64,000 nucleotides of DNA from Acinetobacter genomosp. 15BJ (lineage in GTDB: Bacteria; Pseudomonadota; Gammaproteobacteria; Pseudomonadales; Moraxellaceae). Below, one piece after another: positions 8,113 to 16,496 of this stretch (positions are counted from its first letter, which is position 1; every line of letters starts with the position of its first letter). The stretch spans positions 1,719,382 to 1,783,381 of the forward strand of contig NZ_KE007347.1 in NCBI RefSeq assembly GCF_000400715.1. The letters are read 5' to 3'. The notes beneath the pieces were generated by a model. The model saw nothing but the letters and a program-made list of their open reading frames with translations, made no database searches and was not told the origin of the DNA. A program made the translations under genes and the position numbers.

Positions 8113-9582
8113 TTAACGCATTACAAAAGGATCATCAATCGGTTGATCCGAGGTACGTAACCAAACCGTTTTTGTGGTGGTGTAATCCAGCACAGCATCT
8201 GAACCACCTTCACGACCATGACCCGATAAACCATGACCACCAAACGGCGCCAATGGTGAAACGGCACGATAAGTATTCAACCAGACAATGCCTGAACGAA
8301 TAGCTTTGGTCATACGATGCGCGCGGTTTAAGTTGTTGGTAAACACTCCTGCTGCCAGTCCATAAGGGGTATTGTTGGCTTTTTGAATCGCTTCTGCCTC
8401 AGTACTAAAACTCACCACAGATAAAACAGGACCAAATAACTCAGTCATGACGCAATCTGCTTGCGGGACATCACTACAATCCAAAATCGTTGGAGGATAG
8501 TAATACCCCTCCCTTGCCAATGATTTTCCGCCGGTTAATAATTTTGCACCTTGCTGAATTGAGCTGGCCACCACCTGCTCAATCTTTTCACGTTGACGTA
8601 ATGTGCATAACGGCCCGTATTCGGTTGCCATGTCTTCAGGTAAACCAATTTTAATGGTCTGCACTCGCTCAACTAGACGCTGTACAAACTCATCTTTTAT
8701 ACTGTCTTCAACCAATAATCGTGAGCCAGCAACACAACTCTGTCCTGTTGCCGCAAAAATTGCCGCAACTTGAGCATTGACCGCACTTTGCAGATCCGCA
8801 TCAGCGAATACAATAAACGGGGATTTGCCACCTAACTCAAGTGATACTTTCGCCAGGTTCTCAGCCGAATTACGCACAATATGCCGTGCTGTTTCAGGGC
8901 CTCCCGTAAATGCCACATGTGCAATATCTGGATGACTACTTAACACCGCCCCACATTCAGGACCAAAACCTGTAATGACGTTGACCACACCCGCAGGAAA
9001 ACCTGCTTCATGTACTAAGCGCGCAAAAGCCAGTAACGGTGCTGGACCCTCTTCTGATGCTTTCAGTACAACAGTACATCCAGCGGCCAAAGCGGGCCCC
9101 AGTTTGACTGCCGAGAGAAATAACTGACTATTCCACGGTACAATCGCTGCAATCACACCGACAGGTTCGCGGATCGTCCATGCTTGCATATCCTGCTTAT
9201 CAATCGGTAAATAACTGCCTTCAAGCTTGTCGGCAATCCCTGCGTAATAACGATAATATTCAGCCACATAAGCAATTTGGCTCGACGTCTCACGAATGAT
9301 CTTGCCCGTATCACTGGTTTCATACTGAGCCAGTTGCGGTGCAGTTTTTTCGATTAAATCAGCAAGTTTATACAACAGTTTTCCACGCTGTGAGGCGGTT
9401 AAACCAGCCCAAGCTGCATCTTGCAGAGCCTGAGATGCCGCAACAACTGCGCGATTGACTTGATCTGTACGTGCTTCAGGCATTTTTTCCCAAACTTGTC
9501 CTGTTGCAGGATTAATACTGTCGAATTGAGCAGCACCATCCTCAAACTGACCATTGATGTACAACTGAAATTGAGAAGTCAT
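8113..9582 (-). CDS. NAD(P)-dependent aldehyde dehydrogenase
   Basis: A 489-residue ALDH-superfamily enzyme. The oxyanion Asn151 (IVPWNSQ), the general base Glu249 (SLELGGKSPF) and the nucleophile Cys283 (GQSCVAGSR) are all present. It is the last gene of the five-gene AA_synth/hydrolase/flavin-reductase/monooxygenase operon, 11 bases after the monooxygenase gene and with AGGAGAGAAGACG before its ATG. It most likely oxidises an aldehyde released after ring opening. Because a separate GabD-type enzyme is present, the two probably act on different aldehydes (inference). The substrate cannot be assigned from sequence alone. Confidence 0.87.
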   Translation of the reverse strand: MTSQFQLYINGQFEDGAAQFDSINPATGQVWEKMPEARTDQVNRAVVAASQALQDAAWAGLTASQRGKLLYKLADLIEKTAPQLAQYETSDTGKIIRETSSQIAYVAEYYRYYAGIADKLEGSYLPIDKQDMQAWTIREPVGVIAAIVPWNSQLFLSAVKLGPALAAGCTVVLKASEEGPAPLLAFARLVHEAGFPAGVVNVITGFGPECGAVLSSHPDIAHVAFTGGPETARHIVRNSAENLAKVSLELGGKSPFIVFADADLQSAVNAQVAAIFAATGQSCVAGSRLLVEDSIKDEFVQRLVERVQTIKIGLPEDMATEYGPLCTLRQREKIEQVVASSIQQGAKLLTGGKSLAREGYYYPPTILDCSDVPQADCVMTELFGPVLSVVSFSTEAEAIQKANNTPYGLAAGVFTNNLNRAHRMTKAIRSGIVWLNTYRAVSPLAPFGGHGLSGHGREGGSDAVLDYTTTKTVWLRTSDQPIDDPFVMR

Positions 9583-9593
9583 CGTCTTCTCTC

Positions 9594-10631
9594 CTATGCA
9601 AATGCGGGCATCACTTCGTTGATCATACGTTGTAACGATGCTTTTTTACGTTCAAAGCTCATTCCTGTATCAATCCAGAATGAATACTCGTTATAACCCA
9701 TTGCTTCATAAGCTTTTAAGCGATCAATCACTTCTTGTGCTTGACCAATCACATTATTTTTACGCATCGCTTCTGCTGAATAGAATGGGTGTTCAGCCAT
9801 TTCTTGTTTGCTAATCGGAGCGATTAGACCTTGGGTAATTTCACGCTCATTTTTAAACCATGCGCCAAAATAGTTATAGAATGCATTAATTTCATCTGCT
9901 GCAACTTGTGCATCTTCTTCACTATCAGCGACATAAGTATGGCGCAATAACATAATTTCAGGACGTGGTACATCTGCAAACTTTTCACAAGCTGCATTAA
10001 AATGTCCCATCAATTTTTCGACTTCATCATCCCCAAAGTGCAATGGAGTCACTTGAACGTTACAGCCATTTTCAACTGCAAACTCATGGCTATTCGGATC
10101 ACGCGCCGCAACCCAAATTGGTGGATGGGGTTGTTGCAATGGTTGAGGCGCAGACGTGGTTTTTGGGAACTGCCAAAACTCACCATTATGCTCATAATCG
10201 CCTTTCCATAGGTTCTTCACTGCAGGAATCATTTCACGCATACGCTGACCTGCACCCCATGCATCCATACCTGGCACCATTCGTTCATATTCAAATGAAT
10301 AAGCCCCACGTGCGATACCGATATCCAAACGACCATTACTAATAATGTCCGTCATAGCTGCTTCACCTGCAAGTTTAATCGGATGCCAGAATGGTGCTAC
10401 GACCGTTCCTGTACCCAAACGAACATTCTTGGTTTTATTCGCAATATCAGCAAGGTTAATAAAGGGATTCGGTGCAATGGTAAAATTCATCGCATGATGC
10501 TCACCCGTCCAAATTGCATGCATCCCACCTTGGTCAGCAATCTGGCAAAGTTCGATCATTTCATCATAGAGCTGCTTCTGCGTTTGTTGATCAGAAACAC
10601 GTTCCATGTGTACAAATAATGAAAAACGCAT
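9594..10631 (-). CDS. Luciferase-like (LLM) flavin-dependent monooxygenase
   Basis: A 345-residue protein of the bacterial luciferase/LLM superfamily: N-terminal MRFSLFVHMERVSD, then WTGEHHAMNFTIAPNPF at about 41-57, a central VRLGTGTVVAPFWHP (75-89) and GRLDIGIARGAYSFEYERM (102-120), all typical of the TIM-barrel FMN site. Such enzymes use reduced flavin and O2 to open rings or oxidise carbonyls (RutA on uracil, PyrA-type enzymes on pyridine). The flavin reductase gene directly upstream ends three bases before this start, so the pair is a two-component monooxygenase. The exact substrate is unknown. Confidence 0.85.
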   Translation of the reverse strand: MRFSLFVHMERVSDQQTQKQLYDEMIELCQIADQGGMHAIWTGEHHAMNFTIAPNPFINLADIANKTKNVRLGTGTVVAPFWHPIKLAGEAAMTDIISNGRLDIGIARGAYSFEYERMVPGMDAWGAGQRMREMIPAVKNLWKGDYEHNGEFWQFPKTTSAPQPLQQPHPPIWVAARDPNSHEFAVENGCNVQVTPLHFGDDEVEKLMGHFNAACEKFADVPRPEIMLLRHTYVADSEEDAQVAADEINAFYNYFGAWFKNEREITQGLIAPISKQEMAEHPFYSAEAMRKNNVIGQAQEVIDRLKAYEAMGYNEYSFWIDTGMSFERKKASLQRMINEVMPAFA

Positions 10632-10633
10632 AG

Positions 10634-11566
10634 TTAAACTTCCTCTTTAACAATTTGACGAACCGTACCGCTGGTTTGATTACCGTAATAAACCCCATAG
10701 GTTTTGAGATGATTTTCTTTACGGTAGCGCATCAACATACTTTGCAAAGCACTATCTACAAAACTAAGTTGATCTAAATCATTCAAATCAACAAACTGAC
10801 CTTTGGTCGCATTGGCGATGGGGGTATTACATAAAAATGAGATGTACTGTTGCTGATTCTCTATATTTTCATAAACTGAATAGATAAAGCTGGCAGAAGC
10901 ATCTGGTTGATAAGCAGCAAAGATTTTTTCAAGTGCTTTATCTGCACCATCCTTCTCAACCAAGAGATGAGGAATCGTCCATTTTTGATCGGCCGTTTGT
11001 TCCAATAAAATTTTATTTTCATGTCCAATAATGGAACTAATTACAACTTTTGGCCCTGAAATCACTTCTGCCGAAAGTTTTGCTGGTGTGAAATAACCAC
11101 CACGGTAATATCCCAAACCTGCAAAACCTGCCGAAGCAAAGTTTTCCACTTTACCAATCAAAATTGCATGATCACCGGCATCAACGATTTGATAGGTGGT
11201 GCAATCAAACCAAGCACTGACATGATCAATCAAAGGGTTTTGGAAAGCACTTTTGCTCCATGCCAAATTAGCAAAACGGTCATCACTTGGACGTGCAAAT
11301 GTATTTGAAACATCCTTTTGCTCTTCTGCCAAAATATTGATCGCGAAATGTGAAGCATCTGCAAAGTTATGATAATTGCTCGATGTCTTGACAATGCTAA
11401 CGAGCAGCAAAGCAGGGTCCAAAGACACCGAAGCAAAAGAGTTTGCTGTAAAGCCCAATGGGGTTCCATCTGCTTTACAAGTGGTGACTACTGTTACGCC
11501 TGTCATAAATGACCCAAAGGCATCACGTAGTTCACGTATTTTATTTATCGTATCCATTTCACTCAT
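10634..11566 (-). CDS. Flavin reductase with extra C-terminal Nudix-like domain
   Basis: 310 residues. Residues about 12-165 are an HpaC/RutF-type flavin reductase: FGSFMTGVTVVTT, LGFTANSFASVSLDPALLLV, FAINILAEEQ and GDHAILIGKV. It would supply reduced FMN/FAD to the adjacent luciferase-like monooxygenase. Residues about 170-310 are an added domain that resembles a degenerate Nudix fold (SSIIGHENKILLEQ, then a helix-rich stretch) without the REXXEE catalytic box. Simple flavin reductases are about 160-190 residues, so the extension is notable. Possibly it binds a substrate or nucleotide and regulates the reductase, as the MarR-like tail does in C1 reductases (inference). Confidence 0.82.
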   Translation of the reverse strand: MSEMDTINKIRELRDAFGSFMTGVTVVTTCKADGTPLGFTANSFASVSLDPALLLVSIVKTSSNYHNFADASHFAINILAEEQKDVSNTFARPSDDRFANLAWSKSAFQNPLIDHVSAWFDCTTYQIVDAGDHAILIGKVENFASAGFAGLGYYRGGYFTPAKLSAEVISGPKVVISSIIGHENKILLEQTADQKWTIPHLLVEKDGADKALEKIFAAYQPDASASFIYSVYENIENQQQYISFLCNTPIANATKGQFVDLNDLDQLSFVDSALQSMLMRYRKENHLKTYGVYYGNQTSGTVRQIVKEEV

Positions 11567-11590
11567 TGCCCTATTCCTTTATCAAGCAAC

Positions 11591-12382
11591 TTAGACGCTG
11601 GTTTCCAACCATGCTTGCATTGCATTATTTACTTTATCTGGTGCGGTCAAATTCACCATATGTCGTTCATTTTCAATTACGATGGCTTTGCCATTTTGTG
11701 CTTGGCTCGCCATTTGTACTGCCATTTCGGCAGTCGAATTTGGGTCATCTGTTCCAGTTAAAACCAATGCTGGACATTTAATTTTTGCCCAATCATCTGC
11801 ATAGGTTGCATCACCGTGTGCAAATGCCGAATAAGCCGTGGTATAACCAGATAAATCCACATTTTCCAACCATGATTTCACTCTCGCAGCAGCGATTTTC
11901 TCTGCTTCACTTTCGCCAAACCAACGTTGTAATGGTGTCTCAATATCAATATGACCCGTTTTTAACTCTTCTGCACGATGGACAACAGCATCCCGAGCAA
12001 TCGCTGTACGTTTATATACGCCATTTAATACAGCCATTCGCTTGATCAAATCAGGGCGAGTTGCGCTCACCCCCGTTGTAATCAATGAACCCATCGAATG
12101 CCCTGCTAAATTCACTGCACCCAGATTCAATGCTGTAATAAATTCAATTGTCCAATCAACAAATGCTTTTAAAGGTGCACCATCCGCAAGTTTTGTACTT
12201 TGTCCATGTCCTGGCATGTCCACCGAGATCACTCGATAATGTTTCGAAAAAAAATCAATTTGTGGATACCATGCTGCTGCTTGCATTCCAACTCCATGGA
12301 TCAGAACCAAAGGTTCTCCTTCGCCTTGTTCAAAATAATGAGCAGTACGATTATTTGACAGCTGCAGGGTTTTTGAGATCAT
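11591..12382 (-). CDS. Alpha/beta hydrolase (RutD-like context)
   Basis: A 263-residue cytoplasmic hydrolase. Evidence is the oxyanion motif LIHGVGM (27-33), the nucleophile elbow GHSMGSL with Ser96, an acidic residue in the TGTDDPNST loop and the final His in ENERHMVNL. Its start overlaps the end of the upstream AA_synth gene by 32 bases, so the two are translationally coupled. Beside a luciferase-like monooxygenase and flavin reductase it occupies the place of RutD, which hydrolyses the peroxide- or amide-like product of ring opening. Substrate is inferred from context only. Confidence 0.82.
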   Translation of the reverse strand: MISKTLQLSNNRTAHYFEQGEGEPLVLIHGVGMQAAAWYPQIDFFSKHYRVISVDMPGHGQSTKLADGAPLKAFVDWTIEFITALNLGAVNLAGHSMGSLITTGVSATRPDLIKRMAVLNGVYKRTAIARDAVVHRAEELKTGHIDIETPLQRWFGESEAEKIAAARVKSWLENVDLSGYTTAYSAFAHGDATYADDWAKIKCPALVLTGTDDPNSTAEMAVQMASQAQNGKAIVIENERHMVNLTAPDKVNNAMQAWLETSV

Positions 12383-12953
12383 GACCTAACTCTTCCAAAT
12401 CTTGATAACGATCACCAATACGGTGATGAGGACGACCACCTGTTGCTGCACCAATCACAACCACAAGTTCATCGGCTGCGGGTGCGTCTGGGATTGCAAA
12501 CTGTAAAGTCAAATAATGAGAACGACGTCCCTCATCATTTTTGTCCATCATTGGAATTAGAATCGGCGCATTTGCGGGGCCACGAGTATTGTTAAATGCT
12601 AAATAAGACTTTGCACCGACTGCACTGCGGTAGGTATTACCAAAATGCAAGGTATGAATAAGCGCAGAAGCATGTTCAAGTTCACCCTCCAAACCAACGA
12701 CAGCACTTTTACCAAATGCTTCTACTGCTTCACCTGAACCAACTTCATCAAGAATCAGTTTGGTTAAATGCTCACTTAGAATTGGAGCAATACGGCGAAT
12801 TTCAGGGCTTAGGTTTTCTACATAACCTTGACCAGCCCATGGATTTTTAATCACTACAGCGGCTGCAACCATTTTTAAAGGTGTCGATGCTTCTTTACTG
12901 CCATCTATATAAGTCGTTTCCACATGAAGCACAGTTTTACGGATTAGATTCAT
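12351..12953 (-). CDS. AA_synth (amino acid synthesis, DUF1185) family protein
   Basis: 200 residues counted from the ATG at 12953, which has AAGGAAG five bases upstream; an upstream in-frame start at 13028 lies within the operator region and is unlikely. The protein has the features I associate with Pfam AA_synth: an N-terminal RKTVLHVETTYIDG, a central FGKSAVVGLEGELEHASALIHTLHFGN, and GAATGGRPHHRIGDR near the end. The biochemical role of this family is poorly known; members occur in catabolic clusters for nitrogen compounds. It is the first gene of the monooxygenase operon and its promoter holds a perfect GntR-type palindrome. Confidence 0.75.
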   Translation of the reverse strand: MNLIRKTVLHVETTYIDGSKEASTPLKMVAAAVVIKNPWAGQGYVENLSPEIRRIAPILSEHLTKLILDEVGSGEAVEAFGKSAVVGLEGELEHASALIHTLHFGNTYRSAVGAKSYLAFNNTRGPANAPILIPMMDKNDEGRRSHYLTLQFAIPDAPAADELVVVIGAATGGRPHHRIGDRYQDLEELGHDLKNPAAVK

Positions 12954-12988
12954 TGTTCTTCCTTGTTTGAGAATACATCTTGTCATTC

Positions 12989-13010
12989 GTATTATGGTAT
13001 ACCATAATAC
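12989..13010. promoter_or_regulatory. Perfect 22-bp palindrome, putative GntR/FCD operator
   Basis: The half-site GTATTATGGTA is followed by its exact reverse complement; the core is TGGTATACCA, typical of FCD-type GntR sites. It lies 36 bases before the AA_synth start and about 80-95 bases before the divergent gntR-type gene, so it can control both. A near copy is at 5142-5160. Confidence 0.75.
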
Positions 13011-13087
13011 ATAATGAAAAAAAAGCAAGATTTTGCTATGCTAATTTTTAGCAAGGAACATGTAACAAAATTCTGCATTACTGAAAT

Positions 13088-13771
13088 ATGGAAAAATTAA
13101 TTTCTATGAATCTTAAAATTGAAAACCCGCCTGTGACTTTACGCGAGCTTTGTCTAGATAAAGTGCGTAATGCCATTATTACGGGCTATTTCCCTTCAGG
13201 GAAAAGGCTGGTTGAACGTACATTATGTGAAGAACTCGGTGTTAGCCGTTCTGTAGTACGAGAAGTGATTCGCTATCTGGAAGCCGAGGGCCTAGTTGAA
13301 ATCTTGCCCAATAAAGGACCGATTGTTTCGTTGCTGGATTGGGAAATTGCGTCACAGATCTATGAGATTCGTCTTTTACTGGAGCAAAGTGCAGTTGCGG
13401 ACTGTACCCAAAATCTGACCGATCACACCACTCAGCAATTGAAACAGCTCTTGGCAGAACTTGAACAAGCGTTCGCTGCTGATGATATTAATTTGATTAT
13501 TGCGACCTCAGCAAAGCTCTATGAAACAATTTTTACCACAGCGAAACATTATATCGCGTGGGAAGTGGTGCAACGCTTAAATGGTCGTATTAGCCGTCTT
13601 CGAGCCATGACCATGAAATCAACCAAACGTGAAATTTCAGGTTATCAACGTATAAAAAATATGTGTGAAGCCATTTACTTGCATCAAGATGCTGACAAAG
13701 CCAAACAGGCTGTTGCTGAGCATATTGCTGAAGCGGCCTCAGTGGCAAAAAACATTTTGGAAAGTTCATGA
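13088..13771 (+). CDS. GntR-family (FCD subfamily) transcriptional regulator
   Basis: 227 residues. Residues about 17-80 are the GntR winged helix: VTLRELCLDKVRNAIITGYF, GVSRSVVREVIRYLEAEGLV and ILPNKGPIV. Residues about 90-220 form an all-helical FCD effector domain with conserved Arg (IYEIRLLLEQSA) and His residues. The ATG at 13088 has no clear ribosome-binding site; the internal ATG at 13106, with GGAAAA upstream, is an alternative. It is divergent from the AA_synth/monooxygenase operon, and two matching palindromes in the cluster are its likely targets. Such regulators are usually repressors relieved by a pathway acid (inference). Confidence 0.88.
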   Translation: MEKLISMNLKIENPPVTLRELCLDKVRNAIITGYFPSGKRLVERTLCEELGVSRSVVREVIRYLEAEGLVEILPNKGPIVSLLDWEIASQIYEIRLLLEQSAVADCTQNLTDHTTQQLKQLLAELEQAFAADDINLIIATSAKLYETIFTTAKHYIAWEVVQRLNGRISRLRAMTMKSTKREISGYQRIKNMCEAIYLHQDADKAKQAVAEHIAEAASVAKNILESS

Positions 13772-13827
13772 TTCAAACGGAAATCTAAATGCCGTTAAAG
13801 CCTTAAAGAGTAGAAAAGGATATAAGA

Positions 13828-14115
13828 ATGTCAGCTTACTGGATTGCACACGTTACTATTCATGATCTGGAGCAATATAAACAATATATGGCTTTAGCAC
13901 CGCAGGCTTTTGAAAAATATGGTGCAACGTTTCTTGCCAGAGGCGGCAACTCGACTTGCTTAGAAGGCACAGAATATCAACGTCATGTCATTATTAAATT
14001 CTCTGACTTAGCAACAGCGCAGGCTTGTTACCATTCAGAAGAATATACTCAAGCACGGCTTGCCCGTAAAGATTGTGCTGATGTGATGATCAGTATTGTA
14101 GAAAGTCTGGATTAA
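13828..14115 (+). CDS. DUF1330 family protein
   Basis: A 95-residue small protein of the dimeric alpha/beta-barrel-like DUF1330 family: it starts MSAYWIAHVTIHD, has QYKQYMALAPQAFEKYGATF and RGG motifs, and then HVIIKFSDLATAQACYHSEEY. Function in the family is uncharacterised; members often accompany catabolic or stress genes. It lies 56 bases after the gntR-type gene with AAAAGGATATAAG before its ATG, so it is probably cotranscribed with the regulator and may take part in the pathway (inference). Confidence 0.8.
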   Translation: MSAYWIAHVTIHDLEQYKQYMALAPQAFEKYGATFLARGGNSTCLEGTEYQRHVIIKFSDLATAQACYHSEEYTQARLARKDCADVMISIVESLD

Positions 14116-14124
14116 ATCATATAT

Positions 14125-14160
14125 GCATAAAAGAAAGTCCAATTAAACCTTCTTTTATGC
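14125..14160. terminator. Stem-loop between convergent genes
   Basis: GCATAAAAGAA (14125-14135) pairs perfectly with TTCTTTTATGC (14150-14160). It lies just after the DUF1330 stop and faces the SDR gene. The T-run is inside the stem rather than after it, so it is a possible but atypical terminator. Confidence 0.45.
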
Positions 14161-14232
14161 ACGCTCAAATCATTCAGTTGTCTTGTTAAAATTGAATATA
14201 ATCTCAATGATTTCAATACCTATCCGAATGCT

Positions 14233-15075
14233 TTAAGCCTTATTTTTTTTGGATTTCTTGCTAAAAAAACTTAAGGCATGCGAATAATGCGTCGGTGTAA
14301 TCCGCTGAATCAGATCCAGTACTTTGGCATCATTGCCAATCAAGATCCGTGCTTTATCCGCTTTCACCGCATCTAGAATGACTTTGGCCGCCTGCTCTGG
14401 TGGTGTTTTTAAGACCTTATTAAATGCCTGACTGGCCTTGGCTGGATTCATGCCTAGACTCCGAATACTGTCACTCATCCGTGCGCTATTGGCAATATTG
14501 GTACGGATTCCTCCCGGATGTACACAGGTTGAACTCACCCCATCATTTTGAAGTTTTAATTCTTGTCGTAAGGCTTCGGTAAAACCACGAACTGCAAATT
14601 TAGTCGCGTTGTACGCACTTTGAGTCGGCTGTGCAGTTAAGCCAAATAGACTGGAAATATTAATAATATGCCCTTCACCACTTTGCTTTAAATAGGGCAA
14701 GAACTCTTTGGTACCGTAGACCACGCCCCAAAATTTAATCTTGAAAATCCACTCCAATTCTTCATAGCTCATGCCTTCAACGGTACTGGCGAGCGCAACA
14801 CCTGCATTATTAAAAATCAGGTTGATCTTGCCATGTGCTTTGAAGCTGTCTTCTGCCCAGTCACGCACGGCTTTCTGATCAGCTACATCCAGTTTAGTCA
14901 CAGTAACTTTGACTGGATACTGTTGTAGCAATACCTGTGTTTCTGCCAAGCCTTTTTCATTGACATCACTCAGCGCTAAATCTGCACCTTGCTGTGCCAA
15001 TAAAATCGCGAGCTGTTGTCCAATACCAGATCCCGCGCCCGTAATTGCAGCGACTTTTTGATTAAAACTTTTCAT
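14233..15075 (-). CDS. Short-chain dehydrogenase/reductase (SDR)
   Basis: A 280-residue classical SDR. The Rossmann motif TGAGSGIG is at about 12-19, NNAG near 90, the catalytic Ser in IINISSLFG and YNATK at about 155-159, with the long C-terminal part ending KSKKNKA. It would oxidise or reduce an alcohol/ketone with NAD(P). Its start overlaps the end of the upstream amidohydrolase gene by 14 bases, so the two form a coupled pair. The C-terminus (AKVLDLIQRITPTHYSHALS) resembles lipid-handling SDRs of this genus. The substrate is unknown. Confidence 0.85.
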   Translation of the reverse strand: MKSFNQKVAAITGAGSGIGQQLAILLAQQGADLALSDVNEKGLAETQVLLQQYPVKVTVTKLDVADQKAVRDWAEDSFKAHGKINLIFNNAGVALASTVEGMSYEELEWIFKIKFWGVVYGTKEFLPYLKQSGEGHIINISSLFGLTAQPTQSAYNATKFAVRGFTEALRQELKLQNDGVSSTCVHPGGIRTNIANSARMSDSIRSLGMNPAKASQAFNKVLKTPPEQAAKVILDAVKADKARILIGNDAKVLDLIQRITPTHYSHALSFFSKKSKKNKA

Positions 15076-16153
15076 ATGATGACTCTATTTGAAGTTGATA
15101 AAAATGAGCAGCGTTTTGTCTAAACATGGCATGCAAAGCCTGATCACCATAAGGACTCAGCATTTGAATATAGGCTTGGATTAAGTCATTTAAACGAGCA
15201 TTCGGTTTATCCATGGGAAAATTGGATGCAAACATGATCCGCTCTGTACCAAATACCGCGATTGCATGTTGAATCATAGGGGTCAGTAAATTCACCATCT
15301 CTGCAATGCTGGCCGTACGATCTTGCTGATAAAAGCGGTGTCCTAATACGGGCATCATCAAACCTGAGATTTTGGCATGGACATTTTTCTGTTCCGCCAG
15401 AACTGCAATATCTTGCTGCCATTGTTTAAAAATGGCATCACGCTGCGATTGTGTCATTCCCGTTTTATTGCCCACTGCACCAAACAGACCAACAGGTGTC
15501 GCCAAATGGTCAACCACAATACGCGTTTTAGGAAATTGCTGAGCAAGAGTTGTTATTTCTGTTAATTGCGTGGAATAGCCCCAAGCATCAAAAGATAAAT
15601 CCAGTTTTGCCAGTTGCTCAAAACCTTTTAAAAATTTCTTGTCCTGATATAAGTGAGCTTGATCACACCAGCGGTAAATCCCCTTGTCTTGATGCCAAGC
15701 CGCCATTTTACGAATACCGCGAAAGAGTGGGCTCGCCTGCTGATGTGCTTTTAATATCTCTTTGAACTTTCGATCTCTTGGGTCAGCTGTTGCGACAATT
15801 GCACCTAGTTTTATCTCCTGTGCTTTAAAGTCTAACTGCTGAATCCACTGGGTTTCTTCCACCACGCCAAAGCCTTTATGGTGATGCCAGTTGGCTTCGA
15901 CATGGACCACGCTCTCGACTGAGAATGGAGAACTGTCGGCTTGATAATGCTCAGGTAAATAAGGACTCAAGGCATATTGCGTTAAACCTAAAGTATCCAA
16001 TAAAGGCTTAGGCTTGACCAACCTTACTATCCGATCCATGACAGCAGGATATTTCCCCAAAGCTTTGACCAATAAGGTTGCGGAATGCGGTGTGTGATAA
16101 GGATCCCACTGATGAATATGCGGATCAATGATTGCAAAATCTAATCTTGTCAT
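15062..16153 (-). CDS. Metal-dependent amidohydrolase (Amidohydro_2 type)
   Basis: 363 residues from the ATG at 16153; a further upstream in-frame start at 16228 is less likely because the family begins with the metal-binding motif, here IIDPHIHQWDP at the N-terminus. Other signatures are VVHVEANW, RGIRKMAAWH, VVDHLATP (a His ligand) and ERIMFASNFPMDKP near the C-terminus (the conserved acidic metal ligand normally found in SDFP/SNYP-type motifs is here ASNFPMD). It belongs to the PF04909-like TIM-barrel family that hydrolyses lactones or decarboxylates aromatic acids. It is the first gene of a pair with the SDR. Substrate not determinable. Confidence 0.8.
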   Translation of the reverse strand: MTRLDFAIIDPHIHQWDPYHTPHSATLLVKALGKYPAVMDRIVRLVKPKPLLDTLGLTQYALSPYLPEHYQADSSPFSVESVVHVEANWHHHKGFGVVEETQWIQQLDFKAQEIKLGAIVATADPRDRKFKEILKAHQQASPLFRGIRKMAAWHQDKGIYRWCDQAHLYQDKKFLKGFEQLAKLDLSFDAWGYSTQLTEITTLAQQFPKTRIVVDHLATPVGLFGAVGNKTGMTQSQRDAIFKQWQQDIAVLAEQKNVHAKISGLMMPVLGHRFYQQDRTASIAEMVNLLTPMIQHAIAVFGTERIMFASNFPMDKPNARLNDLIQAYIQMLSPYGDQALHAMFRQNAAHFYQLQIESSYEKF

Positions 16154-16375
16154 TGTTGTACTCGATATAAGTTCAGCATATAAAATCTGAAATGATGCGC
16201 ATCCATGACATCTGTCTATTGTTCTCAATCTACTGTCAGAGACTTTAGCCTACTGAACAAAGCACTATGAATAAAATGATTTATTTAAATATTTAACTAT
16301 GAATCCTATTCATTCATTAGCAAAAATAATAAATGCATTATCAATACTTTAATTTTTATAAATCCTGTCATTATT

Positions 16376-16394
16376 GTAAATGATTCCTATTTAA
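16376..16394. promoter_or_regulatory. Weak Fur-box-like site
   Basis: GTAAATGATTCCTATTTAA agrees with the Fur consensus at 10 of 19 positions. It is listed because it lies upstream of a siderophore receptor gene; by itself the match is weak. Confidence 0.3.
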
Positions 16395-16496
16395 CTATAC
16401 TTAAGCCCCTTATTGCATGCTAAACCTCCCTTTCAGCCCAATACGTTGATTACGCTCCTGCATCAACCCGATTTTCTGTATCGCTCAGGTATCTCT

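Noticed and set aside
12954..13028. Extended start of the AA_synth gene
   Set aside because: It would place the GntR operator inside the coding region; AAGGAAG before 12953 supports the shorter form.
16376..16394. Firm Fur box before the siderophore receptor
   Set aside because: Only 10 of 19 positions match; listed as weak rather than claimed.
16413..16496. TTG-initiated N-terminal extension of the siderophore receptor
   Set aside because: It places 28 extra residues before a clear signal peptide; the ATG at 16497 with CAGG upstream is preferred.
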